Origin: DASSKF01 sp035690725
Lineage (GTDB): Bacteria; Actinomycetota; Actinomycetes; Actinomycetales; Dermatophilaceae
Direction of reading: 5' to 3'
Assembly (NCBI GenBank): GCA_035690725.1
Contig: DASSKF010000118.1
Span: forward strand, 1 to 35,109
DNA: 35,109 nt
Positions 25,646 through 34,204 of the stretch are shown piece by piece; position 1 is the first letter of the stretch; each line of letters opens with the position of its first letter. The notes beneath the pieces were generated by a model, which was not told the DNA's origin, ran no database searches, and saw only the letters and a list, made by a program, of their open reading frames with translations. Position numbers and translations under genes: made by a program.

Positions 25646-26629
25646 TCAGTCGTCCTCGCCGCGGCCGGGCGCCTCGTCGCCGTCGCGGCCCTCGTCGACG
25701 GCACCGTCCGGGCGGTCCGCTTCGTCCTCCTCGTGGGCCTGCAGGAACGCCTCGAACTGGGCGCCGATCTCGTCGGCGGTCGGCAGGTCGCTGACCCCGG
25801 TCGCGAGCAGGCTGCGGCGCCGCTTGCCCTCGATGAAGGTGTCGTACTGCCGCTCCAGACCCTCGACGACCTCGGCCGCCTCCTCGGAGTCGGCCACCTC
25901 GGCGGCGATCTCGGCGCGGTTCAGCCCGGCCGTCGCGGCGAGCTCGTCGATGGGCAGGTGCAGGCCGGTCGCGCCGGAGACGGACTCCAGCGCCACGACG
26001 GCCGCGTCGGCGAAGTCCGACTGCGCCAGGTAGTGCGGCACGTGCACCGCGTAGCCCAAGGCGTCGCGGCCTGCCTCACCGAGGCGCAGCTCGAGCAGGG
26101 CGGCGGCGCTGCCGGGGACCTGGACGCTGCCGAAGACGGCGTCGTGCTCGCCGAGCAGGCTGGTGTCGGTGGCGTGGGCGGTCACGCCGAGCGGTCGGGT
26201 GTGCGGGACGGCCATCGGGATGCCGTGCACGGTGACGGTGAGCTCGACGTCGAGCAGCCGCATCAGCTGCTGGACGGCCTCGACGAACCGCTCCCACTGG
26301 TAGTCGGGCTCGGGCCCGGTGAGCAGCAGGAAGGGCGTGCCGTCGGCGTCCAGGACCCGGTGCAGCAGCAGGGCGGGGTCGTCGTAGCTGGTCCAGCGGT
26401 CGCGCTCGAAGGTCATCATCGGCCGGCGGCCGCGGTAGTCGAGCAGCTCGTCGACGTCGAACGAGGCCACCACCCGGTGCTCCCGGGTCTGCAGCACGTG
26501 CTGGGTGGCCAGCCCACCGGCGTTGCCGGCGTCGAGGAAGCCGCCGAGGGCGACGAGCAGCACCGACGCGTGCAGGTCGCCGGGGTCGCAGTCCGTCTCC
26601 AGGCGGAACAGGTCGGCGGGGTCGCGCAC
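25646..26629 (-). CDS. PAC2-family protein
   Basis: This 327-residue protein is of the PAC2 (proteasome assembly chaperone 2-like) family, common in proteasome-bearing actinobacteria. Signatures include LLVALGGFLDAGNAGGLATQHVL near residue 26, ELLDYRGRRPMMTFERDRW near 62, LLLTGPEPDYQWERFVEAV near 100 and VPHYLAQSDFADAAVALE-like text near 200. The tail is acidic (EEDEADRPDG...EDD). GTG at 26629 has AAGGAGG 7 nt upstream, which fixes the start. A role as an assembly chaperone is inferred from family membership only; no proteasome gene is in the window. Confidence 0.88.
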   Translation of the reverse strand: MRDPADLFRLETDCDPGDLHASVLLVALGGFLDAGNAGGLATQHVLQTREHRVVASFDVDELLDYRGRRPMMTFERDRWTSYDDPALLLHRVLDADGTPFLLLTGPEPDYQWERFVEAVQQLMRLLDVELTVTVHGIPMAVPHTRPLGVTAHATDTSLLGEHDAVFGSVQVPGSAAALLELRLGEAGRDALGYAVHVPHYLAQSDFADAAVVALESVSGATGLHLPIDELAATAGLNRAEIAAEVADSEEAAEVVEGLERQYDTFIEGKRRRSLLATGVSDLPTADEIGAQFEAFLQAHEEDEADRPDGAVDEGRDGDEAPGRGEDD

Positions 26630-26664
26630 AAGGTCCTCCTTGGTCGTGGGACCGGTCGTTGTCA

Positions 26665-26686
26665 GTGCCAACGCCAACGGTGGCAC
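26665..26686. other. Inverted repeat upstream of the PAC2 gene
   Basis: GTGCCAACG and CGGTGGCAC (26665-26673, 26678-26686) pair at eight of nine positions around CCAA. It sits about 35 bp before the PAC2 start, in promoter or leader position. It could be an operator or a leader hairpin. Confidence 0.4.
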
Positions 26687-26772
26687 AGCGATTCCGCCCG
26701 GGCGCGCCGGCGTGGCCGCCACCCCCGGGACCGGGTCCGCCGGCGGCGACCACCGAGCGGTTCACCTCGGCG

Positions 26773-26798
26773 GGTTACCCGGCGCGCCCACGGGGTAG
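26773..26798 (+). promoter_or_regulatory. Possible stress-sigma (SigB/SigF-type) promoter
   Basis: GGTT (26773-26776), 16 bp and GGGTAG (26793-26798) resemble the actinobacterial stress consensus GTTT-N16-GGGTAT. It would give a leader of about 60 nt before the ATG at 26865. The region is very G-rich, so a chance match is possible. Confidence 0.35.
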
Positions 26799-26864
26799 GG
26801 GGCGGGGCGAGCACGTGAACACGAGCACCAGCACCCGCACGCGACCTCGAGGAGAGGAGTGCAG

Positions 26865-27155
26865 ATGACGGACCAGACACCACGGGAGCCCGCCCCGGAG
26901 CCGCACCCCACCGTCCGGGACGTGATGCAGGTCGACGAGGACAGCCGTCCCGAGCACAGCCGCCGCGACCCGGACCGCGGCATGCCGGAGCGCCCGGACG
27001 AGGACGCCCTGGAGCAGGCCACCGAGCGTGAGCGCGTCGAGGCCGGGGTGGCCGACTACGCACCGGGCGAGGTCCCGCCGGCCACCGACCCGGACCCGGA
27101 GGGCACGAGCGAGGAGGCCCGGCGAGCCGAGCGCGGACTCGGGGACGAGTCCTAA
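26865..27155 (+). CDS. Small acidic hypothetical protein
   Basis: I do not recognise this 96-residue protein. It is rich in Glu, Asp, Pro and Arg, has no hydrophobic segment and no Cys, and looks largely disordered, with a short helical stretch DEDALEQATERERVEAG. GAGGAG lies 5 nt before the ATG, which supports expression. Its TAA stop overlaps the convergent YbjN-like gene stop by 3 bp, so the genes meet tail to tail. Confidence 0.65.
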   Translation: MTDQTPREPAPEPHPTVRDVMQVDEDSRPEHSRRDPDRGMPERPDEDALEQATERERVEAGVADYAPGEVPPATDPDPEGTSEEARRAERGLGDES

Positions 27156-27583
27156 CCGGCCTGCTGCTCCCCCTCGAACGGTGTCCGCCCGCCGTGGACC
27201 GTCGCGAACAGCGGCCCCACCCGCGAGGCGATCGACATCACGTGGTGGCACGCCGCGTCGAGCGTCTCCGCGTCGACCCGGTCCGGCTCGACGGTGGTCT
27301 CCACCGTCACCCAGCCCCCGTCGAGCCCCACCTTCGCGCGCCCGGCCGCCATGTTGATCTCGTTGACCTCGCGCAGCACGGCCTTCAGCGGCCGCACGTC
27401 GTGCGCCGCCACCGCCACCACCGTGACGTCCGCGCGCGGGTCCTCGGCGAGCCGCACCCAGCCCATCGCGGTGTCACTGCGGAACCCGTAGTCCCCGTCG
27501 CAGTCCGGGCGCACGTGCTCCGGCCCCCACACCTCGGCGAGGGCGTGCTCGACCTGCGTGCGCAACCAGCTCGCGTCACCCAT
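27152..27583 (-). CDS. YbjN-like domain protein
   Basis: This 143-residue protein resembles the YbjN/type III secretion chaperone-like fold family common in actinobacteria. It has an N-terminal helix (ASWLRTQVEHALAEVWG), a strand-rich middle (GDYGFRSDTAMGWVRL, ADVTVVAVAAHDV) and the helix LKAVLREVNEINMAAGRAKVGLDGG. These proteins are small and cytoplasmic with no settled function. The ATG at 27583 has GGGGTGG about 6-8 nt upstream; GTG at 27601 is an alternative. Confidence 0.78.
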   Translation of the reverse strand: MGDASWLRTQVEHALAEVWGPEHVRPDCDGDYGFRSDTAMGWVRLAEDPRADVTVVAVAAHDVRPLKAVLREVNEINMAAGRAKVGLDGGWVTVETTVEPDRVDAETLDAACHHVMSIASRVGPLFATVHGGRTPFEGEQQAG

Positions 27584-27772
27584 CGGGACCACCCCTTTCA
27601 CCTCGGCAGGCCACCGAGTGTGTCAGTCGGGTCCGACATCACCGAGCACCGTGGCGACCGCGGTCTCGGCGTGTCGCTGGCCGCCTCCCCACGGCGACCC
27701 CCGTGACCAACATTGTGGGCGTCCCGGGCCGATCTCGTGGGCGAACGGCACAACAACCGGGCACGGCCGCCC

Positions 27773-30700
27773 TCACGCCAGGGCGTCCATCGCCTTGTAG
27801 ATCCGCTTCTCCGAGACCGGGTACGCCGTGCCGAGACGCTGCGCGAACAGGCTCACCCGCAGCTCCTCCACCATCCAGCGCAGCTCCCGCACCTCCGGGA
27901 CCAGCCGCTCGTGCGGGGTGAGCTCGGCCAGCAGCAGCCGGCACTCCTCCTCGACCCGGTGCACGGTGGCGGCCCGGTCGCGATCGCGAGCCACGTCCTC
28001 GGGGGCCTTGGCCACCCGCTCCTGCATGCCGCGCAGGTAACGGTCCAGCTCCCGGAGCCTCGGCCAGCCGACCTCCGCGACGAAGCCCGGGTGCACGAGG
28101 CCCCCGAGCTGGCTGCGCAGGTCGTCCCGCAGCCCGGCCAGGGCCGGGTTCGTCATGCCCCGCAGGGCCAGGTCGACCTCCCGCGCCCGGTCGAGCACGG
28201 GAGCGACGACCTCGACCAGCTCGATGACGCGGGGCACCACCTCCCGGCGCACGGTGGCGAGTGCCTGCTCGAACTCCTCGGGCGTGCGGACCGTGGCACC
28301 AGGGCGTTCCGCGACGACCGAGTCGACCGCCGCCGCCAGGCAGTCCTCCAGCAGGGCGGGCACGCTGCCGTGCGGGTTGTTCCCGAGGGCGAGCTTCTGG
28401 CTGTTCGTCAGCAGCCCGAGGATGCGCTTCCACGGGACGGTGGTGCCGAGCAGCAGCAGCCGGCGGATGCCGAGCCGGGTCGCGTCGTCCCGCTCCTGCC
28501 GGCTGGCCAGCACCTCGACGGCCACGCTGTCCCCGTGGTCCACCAGGGCCGGGAACCCCTGGACGGTGCGCTTGCCGGCGCGCTGCTCGAACGTGTCCGG
28601 CAGCGTCCCGAGGTCCCAGCCGCGCAGTCCGGTGCGCTCCACCGACGAGGCCGCCCGGGCCATGGTCCGGCGCACCTGCGGCGCCAGCTCCTCCTTCAGC
28701 GCGGTCAGGTCCTTGCCCTCCCCCACCCGTCGCCGGCGGCCGTCCTCCACCCGGAAGGTCATCCGCAGGTGATCAGGGACCTTGGCCCAGTCGAAGTCCT
28801 CCGGTCCGACCGGCACGCCGGCCTGCCGGTGCAGCGCCCTCGCCAGCTCCTCGGTGACGCTCCCCCGCTCCGGGTCGGTCTCGGCCAGCGCCGCCCGGGC
28901 CCGGTCCGGCGCGGGCACCAGCTGCTTGCGGATCGGCTTGGGCAGGGCCCGGACCAGGGCGGTGGCCAGCTCCTCCCGCATCCCGGGCACGAGCCAGTCG
29001 AAGCCCTCCTCGCGGACCTGGTTGAGCACCTCCACGGGCAGGTGGACGGTGACGCCGTCGGCCTCCGTGCCCGGCTCGAACTGGTAGCTCAGGGGGAACC
29101 CCACGCCGTCCTGCTCCCAGCGCTGGGGGTAGGCGTCGGCGTCGACGTCCTCCGCCTCGTCCCGCACCAGCACGTCCTCGGTGAAGGTCAGCCGGTCCGG
29201 AGTCTCCTTCCGGGCCTTCTTCCACCAGGCGTCGAAGTGCCGCTCCGACACGACCTCCGCCGGGATCCGCTCGTCGTAGAAGTCGACGAGCGTCTCCTCA
29301 TCGACGATGATGTCGCGCCGTCGGGCGCGCGCCTCCAGGTCGCTGAGCTTCGCGAGCAGCTTTCGGTTGTCGTGGAAGAACCGGTGGTGGGTGTCCCAGT
29401 CCCCCTCCACGAGCGCGCTGCGGATGAAGATGTCCCGCGCCTCCTCGGGGTTGATGCGCCCGTAGGCGACCTTGCGGCCGGAGACCAGCGGGACGCCATA
29501 CAGGGTGACCTTCTCGAGGGCGACGGCGCTGCCGCGCTTCTTCTCCCAGTGGGGCTCGCTGTAGCTGCGCTTGACGAGGTGCTGGGCCGCCCGCTCGACC
29601 CACGCCGGGTCGGTGCGCGCGTTCACCCGTGCCCACAGCCGGGTGGTCTCGACCAGCTCGGCGGCCATCACCCACTGCGGCTGCTTGCGGAACAGCGCCG
29701 ACCCCGGGGAGATGCCGAAGTGCGCGTTCCGGGCGCCCAGGTAGTCGCGTCGCTCGGCGTCCCGCAGCCCGACGTGCGACAGCAGCCCCGCCAGGAGCGA
29801 CTGGTGGACCGCGTCCGGGGAGGCGTCGTTGTCGCCCTGCCGCAGCTCGAGCTGCTGGCACGCCCGCTTCAGCTGGGTGTGCAGGTCCTGCCACTCGCGG
29901 ATCCGCAGGTAGTGCAGGAACTCCCGCTGGCACATGCGGCGAAACGCACTGCGGGACAACGCCTTCTGCTGCTCCTTGAGGTAGCGCCACAGGTTGAGCA
30001 GGGTGATGAAGTCGCTGTCTTCGTCCGTGAACCGTGCGTGCTGCTGGTCGGCTTGCGCCCGCTTCTCGGTCGGCCGCTCCCGCACGTCCTGGATGGACAG
30101 CGCCGCGACGATGACGAGCACCTCCCGCAGCGCGCCGTTGCGCTCGGCCTCGATGAGCATCCGCGCCAGCCGCGGGTCCACCGGCAGCCGCGCGACGCTC
30201 TTCCCGTATGCCGTGAGCCTCCTTCGCGGGTCCGTCGCCCTCGCGTCGATGCACTGCAGCTCCTCGAGCAGGCGCACCCCGTCGGCGACCTGGCGGGAGT
30301 CGGGCGGCTCGACGAACGGGAAGTCGCGGATCTCCCCGAGCCCCAACGAGATCATCTGCAGGATGACCGAGGCCAGGTTGGTGCGCAGGATCTCCGGGTC
30401 GGTGAACTCCGGTCGGCTCTCGAAGTCCTCCTCGGAGTAGAGGCGGATCGCGATGCCGTCGGCCACGCGGCCGCAGCGGCCTGAGCGCTGCTGGGCGCTG
30501 GCCTGCGAGATCGGCTCGATCGGCAGGCGCTGGACCTTGAGCCGCTGGCTGTAGCGGGAGATGCGCGCGGTGCCCGAGTCGACGACGTAGCGGATACCCG
30601 GCACCGTGAGTGACGTCTCGGCGACGTTGGTCGCGAGGACGATCCGCCGTCCGCCGTGCCGGGTGAAGACGCGGTGCTGCTCGGCCGCCGAGAGCCGTCC

Positions 30701-31645
30701 GTAGAGCGGGAGCACCTCGGTGCCGGGCAGCTGCAGCCCGGTGAGCGCCTCGGCGGCGTCGCGGATCTCGCGCTCACCGGACAGGAAGACGAGTATGTCC
30801 TGGCCGCCACCGTCGCCGCGGTTCTCGGTCCAGAGCTCCTCGACCGCCTCGACGATGCCGGTGACCTGGTCGACCTCCGCGGGCTCGTCCTCCCGGCCTC
30901 GTGCCTCCCGCACGAGCGGGCGGTAGCGGACCTCGACCGGGTAGGTGCGCCCGGACACCTCGATGACCGGCGCCAACTTCCCGTGGGCCGCGAAGTGGTT
31001 CGCGAACCGCTCGGGGTCGATGGTCGCGCTCGTGATGATGACCTTGAGGTCGGGACGCCGCGGCAGCAGCTGCTTGAGGTAGCCGAGGATGAAGTCGATG
31101 TTGAGGCTGCGCTCGTGCGCCTCGTCGATGATGAGGGTGTCATAGCGGCGCAGGTCCCGGTCCCGCTGCATCTCCGACAGCAGGATGCCGTCGGTCATCA
31201 CCTTGACGAGGGTGTCGCGTGTGGCCTCGTCGGTGAACCGGACCTGGTAGCCGACCGCCCCGCCCAGCTCGACCCCGAGCTCCTCGCAGAGCCGCTCGGC
31301 GACCGACCGCGCGGCGATGCGGCGGGGCTGGGTGTGCCCGATCGTCCCCTCGATGCCCCGGCCGAGCTCGAGGCAGATCTTCGGGATCTGGGTCGTCTTG
31401 CCCGAGCCGGTCTCGCCCGCGATGACGACGACCTGGTGGTCGCGGATGGCGGCGGCGATGTCCTCCCTCCGGTCGACGACCGGGAGGTGCTGCGGGTAGG
31501 TGACCGTCGGCACCGCGGCGCGGCGCCGCGCCATACGGGCTGCCCGCGCCTCCGCACCCTCCCGGGGGCGACGCGGGCGCGGTCTGCGGTCCCGGTTGCC
31601 ACGGCGCCCACGGGCACGGCGCGACGGTGGGGAGGGCTCGGGCAC
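27773..31645 (-). CDS. hrpA: HrpA, ATP-dependent DEAH-box RNA helicase
   Basis: HrpA unwinds RNA using ATP and has been linked to mRNA processing and ribosome rescue in bacteria. The 1290-residue protein is of usual length. It has an Arg-rich N-terminal tail (residues 9-42), Walker A GETGSGKT (77-84), DEAH (174-177), SAT (206-208) and motif VI QQRSGRCGR. It also has the helicase-associated and OB-like domains and a large C-terminal DUF3418 region. GTG at 31645 has no Shine-Dalgarno; TATCCT 7 nt upstream suggests a leaderless mRNA. Longer in-frame starts would cross that promoter. The gene is divergent from the importer operon. Confidence 0.95.
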   Translation of the reverse strand: MPEPSPPSRRARGRRGNRDRRPRPRRPREGAEARAARMARRRAAVPTVTYPQHLPVVDRREDIAAAIRDHQVVVIAGETGSGKTTQIPKICLELGRGIEGTIGHTQPRRIAARSVAERLCEELGVELGGAVGYQVRFTDEATRDTLVKVMTDGILLSEMQRDRDLRRYDTLIIDEAHERSLNIDFILGYLKQLLPRRPDLKVIITSATIDPERFANHFAAHGKLAPVIEVSGRTYPVEVRYRPLVREARGREDEPAEVDQVTGIVEAVEELWTENRGDGGGQDILVFLSGEREIRDAAEALTGLQLPGTEVLPLYGRLSAAEQHRVFTRHGGRRIVLATNVAETSLTVPGIRYVVDSGTARISRYSQRLKVQRLPIEPISQASAQQRSGRCGRVADGIAIRLYSEEDFESRPEFTDPEILRTNLASVILQMISLGLGEIRDFPFVEPPDSRQVADGVRLLEELQCIDARATDPRRRLTAYGKSVARLPVDPRLARMLIEAERNGALREVLVIVAALSIQDVRERPTEKRAQADQQHARFTDEDSDFITLLNLWRYLKEQQKALSRSAFRRMCQREFLHYLRIREWQDLHTQLKRACQQLELRQGDNDASPDAVHQSLLAGLLSHVGLRDAERRDYLGARNAHFGISPGSALFRKQPQWVMAAELVETTRLWARVNARTDPAWVERAAQHLVKRSYSEPHWEKKRGSAVALEKVTLYGVPLVSGRKVAYGRINPEEARDIFIRSALVEGDWDTHHRFFHDNRKLLAKLSDLEARARRRDIIVDEETLVDFYDERIPAEVVSERHFDAWWKKARKETPDRLTFTEDVLVRDEAEDVDADAYPQRWEQDGVGFPLSYQFEPGTEADGVTVHLPVEVLNQVREEGFDWLVPGMREELATALVRALPKPIRKQLVPAPDRARAALAETDPERGSVTEELARALHRQAGVPVGPEDFDWAKVPDHLRMTFRVEDGRRRRVGEGKDLTALKEELAPQVRRTMARAASSVERTGLRGWDLGTLPDTFEQRAGKRTVQGFPALVDHGDSVAVEVLASRQERDDATRLGIRRLLLLGTTVPWKRILGLLTNSQKLALGNNPHGSVPALLEDCLAAAVDSVVAERPGATVRTPEEFEQALATVRREVVPRVIELVEVVAPVLDRAREVDLALRGMTNPALAGLRDDLRSQLGGLVHPGFVAEVGWPRLRELDRYLRGMQERVAKAPEDVARDRDRAATVHRVEEECRLLLAELTPHERLVPEVRELRWMVEELRVSLFAQRLGTAYPVSEKRIYKAMDALA

Positions 31646-31652
31646 ACCGACG

Positions 31653-31658
31653 AGGATA
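31653..31658 (-). promoter_or_regulatory. -10 element of a probable leaderless promoter (hrpA)
   Basis: TATCCT on the minus strand lies 7 nt upstream of the hrpA GTG, placing the transcription start at the start codon. Confidence 0.5.
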
Positions 31659-31765
31659 GGCGGCGACACGCCGCGGGGCCGCACGGCGGGCGGCGCACGG
31701 TTCCCCGTCCCGGCCCGCATCCACTACGGTCGCTGGGGTCGACGGGCACGATTACGAAACCGTGA

Positions 31766-31800
31766 CGATTGTTGACAATCGACAAGAGTCTCTTTAAGTT
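31766..31800 (+). promoter_or_regulatory. Importer operon promoter with overlapping GntR-like palindrome
   Basis: A perfect -35 TTGACA (31772-31777), 17 bp and a -10-like TAAGTT (31795-31800) precede the binding-protein gene by about 70 bp. The -35 lies inside a perfect palindrome with 7-bp arms, CGATTGT-TG-ACAATCG (31766-31781). Its GT-NN-AC core is typical of GntR-family operators. This patch is much more AT-rich than its surroundings. Repression by steric exclusion is inferred; the regulator is not in the window. Confidence 0.65.
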
Positions 31801-31872
31801 CGCTTGCCATTACGCGGGGCGACGCTGTGCGCGCGGCCGTCCTCAGACGCCGACCGAGATGGAGCGAACGAG

Positions 31873-32790
31873 ATGACCAGCGAGATCAGCCGCAGGACCA
31901 TGATCAGGGGCTTGGGAGCCGCCGCCATCGTGGCGCCGGCGGCAGCCTGGCTGTCCGGGTGCAGCTCGGCGGAGAAGCCGCCGGCCGCCAATGCTGGGGG
32001 TACCGGCGGGTCCACGGGGAGTGCGGCCGACCTGCTCGCCAAGGGCAAGAAGCAGGGCTACCTGCGGGTGGGGATCGCGAACGAGCCGCCGTACACGAAG
32101 GTGACGGCGGACGGCACGGTGACCGGCTGTGAGCCGGACGTCTTCCGGGCGGTCGTGAAGCGGCTGGGGATCCCGGACATCCAGGGCATCATCACTCCCT
32201 ACAACGGGATGATCCCCGGCCTGAAGGCGAACCGCTGGGACGCCATCACGGCCGGCCTGTTCATGAAGCAGTCCCGCTGCGCCGAGGTCCTCTACTCCGA
32301 GCCGGTGATCGTCTCGACCGAGTCCTTCGGCGTGGAGAAGGGCAACCCAGCCGGCATCACCAGCGTGCAGGACGTCAAGGACAACCCGGACCTGAAGATC
32401 ATCGTCCTCCCGGGCGGGTTCGAGGAGGGCATCCTGCAGGAGGCGAAGGTCCCGGACAGCCAGCTGGTCCGCATCAACGACAACCGCAGCGGCGTCGAGG
32501 CGGTCCTGGCCGGGCGTGCCGACGCGTTCTTCCTTCCGACGCTGTCCCTGCGGGCGCTGGCCGAGGACGAGAAGGGCCTCGAGGTCACCCCGCCGGTCGA
32601 GGACGCACCGAAGACCGGCTCGGGTGCGGCCTTCCGGCAGAGCGACAAGTCGTTCCTCGACACCTACAACGGGGAGCTCGCGAAGTTCAAGGAGACCGAC
32701 GAGTTCGCCAAGATCCTCACCAAGTGGGGCTTCGACCCCAAGGCGGTCAAGGGTGTGACCGCCAAGGAGCTGTGCCAGAACGAGGGCTGA
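31873..32790 (+). CDS. ehuB: EhuB-like ABC transporter substrate-binding lipoprotein
   Basis: This periplasmic-type binding protein of the polar amino acid family has best recalled resemblance to ectoine/hydroxyectoine receptor EhuB. The 305-residue product has a twin-arginine-like signal (SRRTMIRGL, residues 6-14), a hydrophobic stretch and lipobox LSGC with Cys30, so it is probably a Tat-exported lipoprotein. The mature part has GYLRVGIANEPPYTKVTADG, the TPYNGMIPGLKANRWDAITAGLF segment and GRADAFFLP typical of the SBP_bac_3 fold. ATG at 31873 has GGAG 8 nt upstream. Substrate is uncertain: ectoine is a family-based guess, and another compatible solute or amino acid is possible. Confidence 0.82.
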   Translation: MTSEISRRTMIRGLGAAAIVAPAAAWLSGCSSAEKPPAANAGGTGGSTGSAADLLAKGKKQGYLRVGIANEPPYTKVTADGTVTGCEPDVFRAVVKRLGIPDIQGIITPYNGMIPGLKANRWDAITAGLFMKQSRCAEVLYSEPVIVSTESFGVEKGNPAGITSVQDVKDNPDLKIIVLPGGFEEGILQEAKVPDSQLVRINDNRSGVEAVLAGRADAFFLPTLSLRALAEDEKGLEVTPPVEDAPKTGSGAAFRQSDKSFLDTYNGELAKFKETDEFAKILTKWGFDPKAVKGVTAKELCQNEG

Positions 32791-32822
32791 CGGTCGGCTG
32801 CTGCCGACACGTCTGATCCGTC

Positions 32823-33530
32823 ATGTCTTCAGAGTTCATCAACTACTCCGCCACGGTCCTGTGGCACGGGCTGCAGTTCACCCTGCTGGTGACGGTCCTC
32901 GGGATCGCCCTGGCCCTGGTCACCGCCTTCGTGGCCGGCCTGGGGCGGCTCTCCCAGCACGCCCTCGTGCGTGGGGTGTCCGTGTTCTTCATCGAGCTCT
33001 TCCGCGGGACATCGCTCGTGGTCCAGCTGTTCTTCTTCTACTACGCGCTGCCCGCCTTCGGCGTCCAGCTGGCGCCTGTGTTCGCCGGTGTCCTCGCGAT
33101 CGGGCTCAACGAGGGCGCCTACGCGGCCGAGATCGTCCGCGGTGCCATCGTCGGCCGCACCGCCGGCCAGAACGAGGCCGGCATCGCGCTGAGCATGGGC
33201 AAGACGCTGCGCATGCGCCGCGTCCTCCTCCCGCAGTCGATCCCGGCGATGCTGCCGCCCTTCGGCAATGTCATGGTCGACCTGCTGAAGAACAGCTCGC
33301 TGCTGTCCTTCATCGGCGTGCGGGAGCTCACCTTCTCCGGCGGCTTCATCCGCTCCTCCTTCGGTGAGACGCTGACCGTCTTCCTGACGCTGCTCGTGCT
33401 GTACTTCATCCTGTCCCAGCTGATCGCGCTGCTGAGCCGGTGGCTGGAGCGGCGCTTCGACATAAACCGCCCGTCCCGATCGATCTTCCGGGCGGCCGGT
33501 ATGCGGCCGGCCACCGAGGGGGCCGTATGA
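32823..33530 (+). CDS. ehuC: EhuC-like ABC transporter permease
   Basis: This inner-membrane permease of the His/Glu/Gln family has 235 residues and about five membrane segments. It carries the EAA-type coupling loop ALSMGKTLRMRRVLLPQSIPAMLPPFGN that contacts the ATPase. The motif FIELFRGTSLVVQLFF near residue 56 is typical of the family. It starts 32 bp after the binding-protein gene without a strong Shine-Dalgarno, and its stop overlaps the next ATG by 4 bp. EhuC assignment follows gene order and resemblance. Confidence 0.8.
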   Translation: MSSEFINYSATVLWHGLQFTLLVTVLGIALALVTAFVAGLGRLSQHALVRGVSVFFIELFRGTSLVVQLFFFYYALPAFGVQLAPVFAGVLAIGLNEGAYAAEIVRGAIVGRTAGQNEAGIALSMGKTLRMRRVLLPQSIPAMLPPFGNVMVDLLKNSSLLSFIGVRELTFSGGFIRSSFGETLTVFLTLLVLYFILSQLIALLSRWLERRFDINRPSRSIFRAAGMRPATEGAV

Positions 33531-34204
33531 TGCCCACGGACTCCCTCATCAGCTGGGACAACGAGTTCGCCCTGTCCCTCTTGCCGGATCTCTTCCAGGG
33601 GCTCTGGCTCACGATCCAGATCACCCTGATCGGCACGGCCATCGCCCTCGTGCTGGGCCTGTTCGTCGCCATCGTGCGCTTCTCGCGCATCCCGGTCGTG
33701 TCGCAGCTGTTCGGCTTCTACGTCCAGTTCGTCCGCGGCACACCGCTGCTCGTGCAGGCCTACCTCGCGTTCTTCGCCCTGCCGAGCTTCGGCATCAAGT
33801 TCCCGGCGCTGGTCACGGGCATCGCGGTCATCGGCATCAACTACAGCGCCTACACCGCGGAGGTCTACCGGGCCGGCGTCAACGACGTACCGGCCGGCCA
33901 GTGGGAGGCGGCCACGGCCCTGTCCATGCCGAGGGCCCGCACCTGGTTCCGGGTCGTCCTCCCCCAGGCCATCCGGTCGGTCGTGCCGATGCTCGGCAAC
34001 TACCTGGTCCAGATGTTCAAGGACTCCGCGATCCTGTTCGCCATCACGATCTACGAGCTGATGGGGCACGTGGACGCGATCACGTCCAGCACCTACCGCT
34101 ACCTCGAGCCCCTCACCATCGCCGCCCTGATGTACCTCACGGTCAGCATGGCGGCCTCCCTGCTCATCCGACTCCTGGAGCGTCGCCTTGTCATCTCCCG
34201 CTGA
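33527..34204 (+). CDS. ehuD: EhuD-like ABC transporter permease
   Basis: This is the second permease, 225 residues, probably forming a heterodimer with the preceding one. Family features are YVQFVRGTPLLVQAYLAFFALPSFGI near residue 65, YSAYTAEVYRAGVNDVPAGQWEAATALSM and the coupling-loop helix TWFRVVLPQAIRSVVPMLGNYL. The start is ambiguous between adjacent ATGs at 33527 and 33530; GAGGGGG lies 5-8 nt upstream. The first gives an ATGA overlap with the previous stop, implying coupling. Confidence 0.8.
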   Translation: MMPTDSLISWDNEFALSLLPDLFQGLWLTIQITLIGTAIALVLGLFVAIVRFSRIPVVSQLFGFYVQFVRGTPLLVQAYLAFFALPSFGIKFPALVTGIAVIGINYSAYTAEVYRAGVNDVPAGQWEAATALSMPRARTWFRVVLPQAIRSVVPMLGNYLVQMFKDSAILFAITIYELMGHVDAITSSTYRYLEPLTIAALMYLTVSMAASLLIRLLERRLVISR

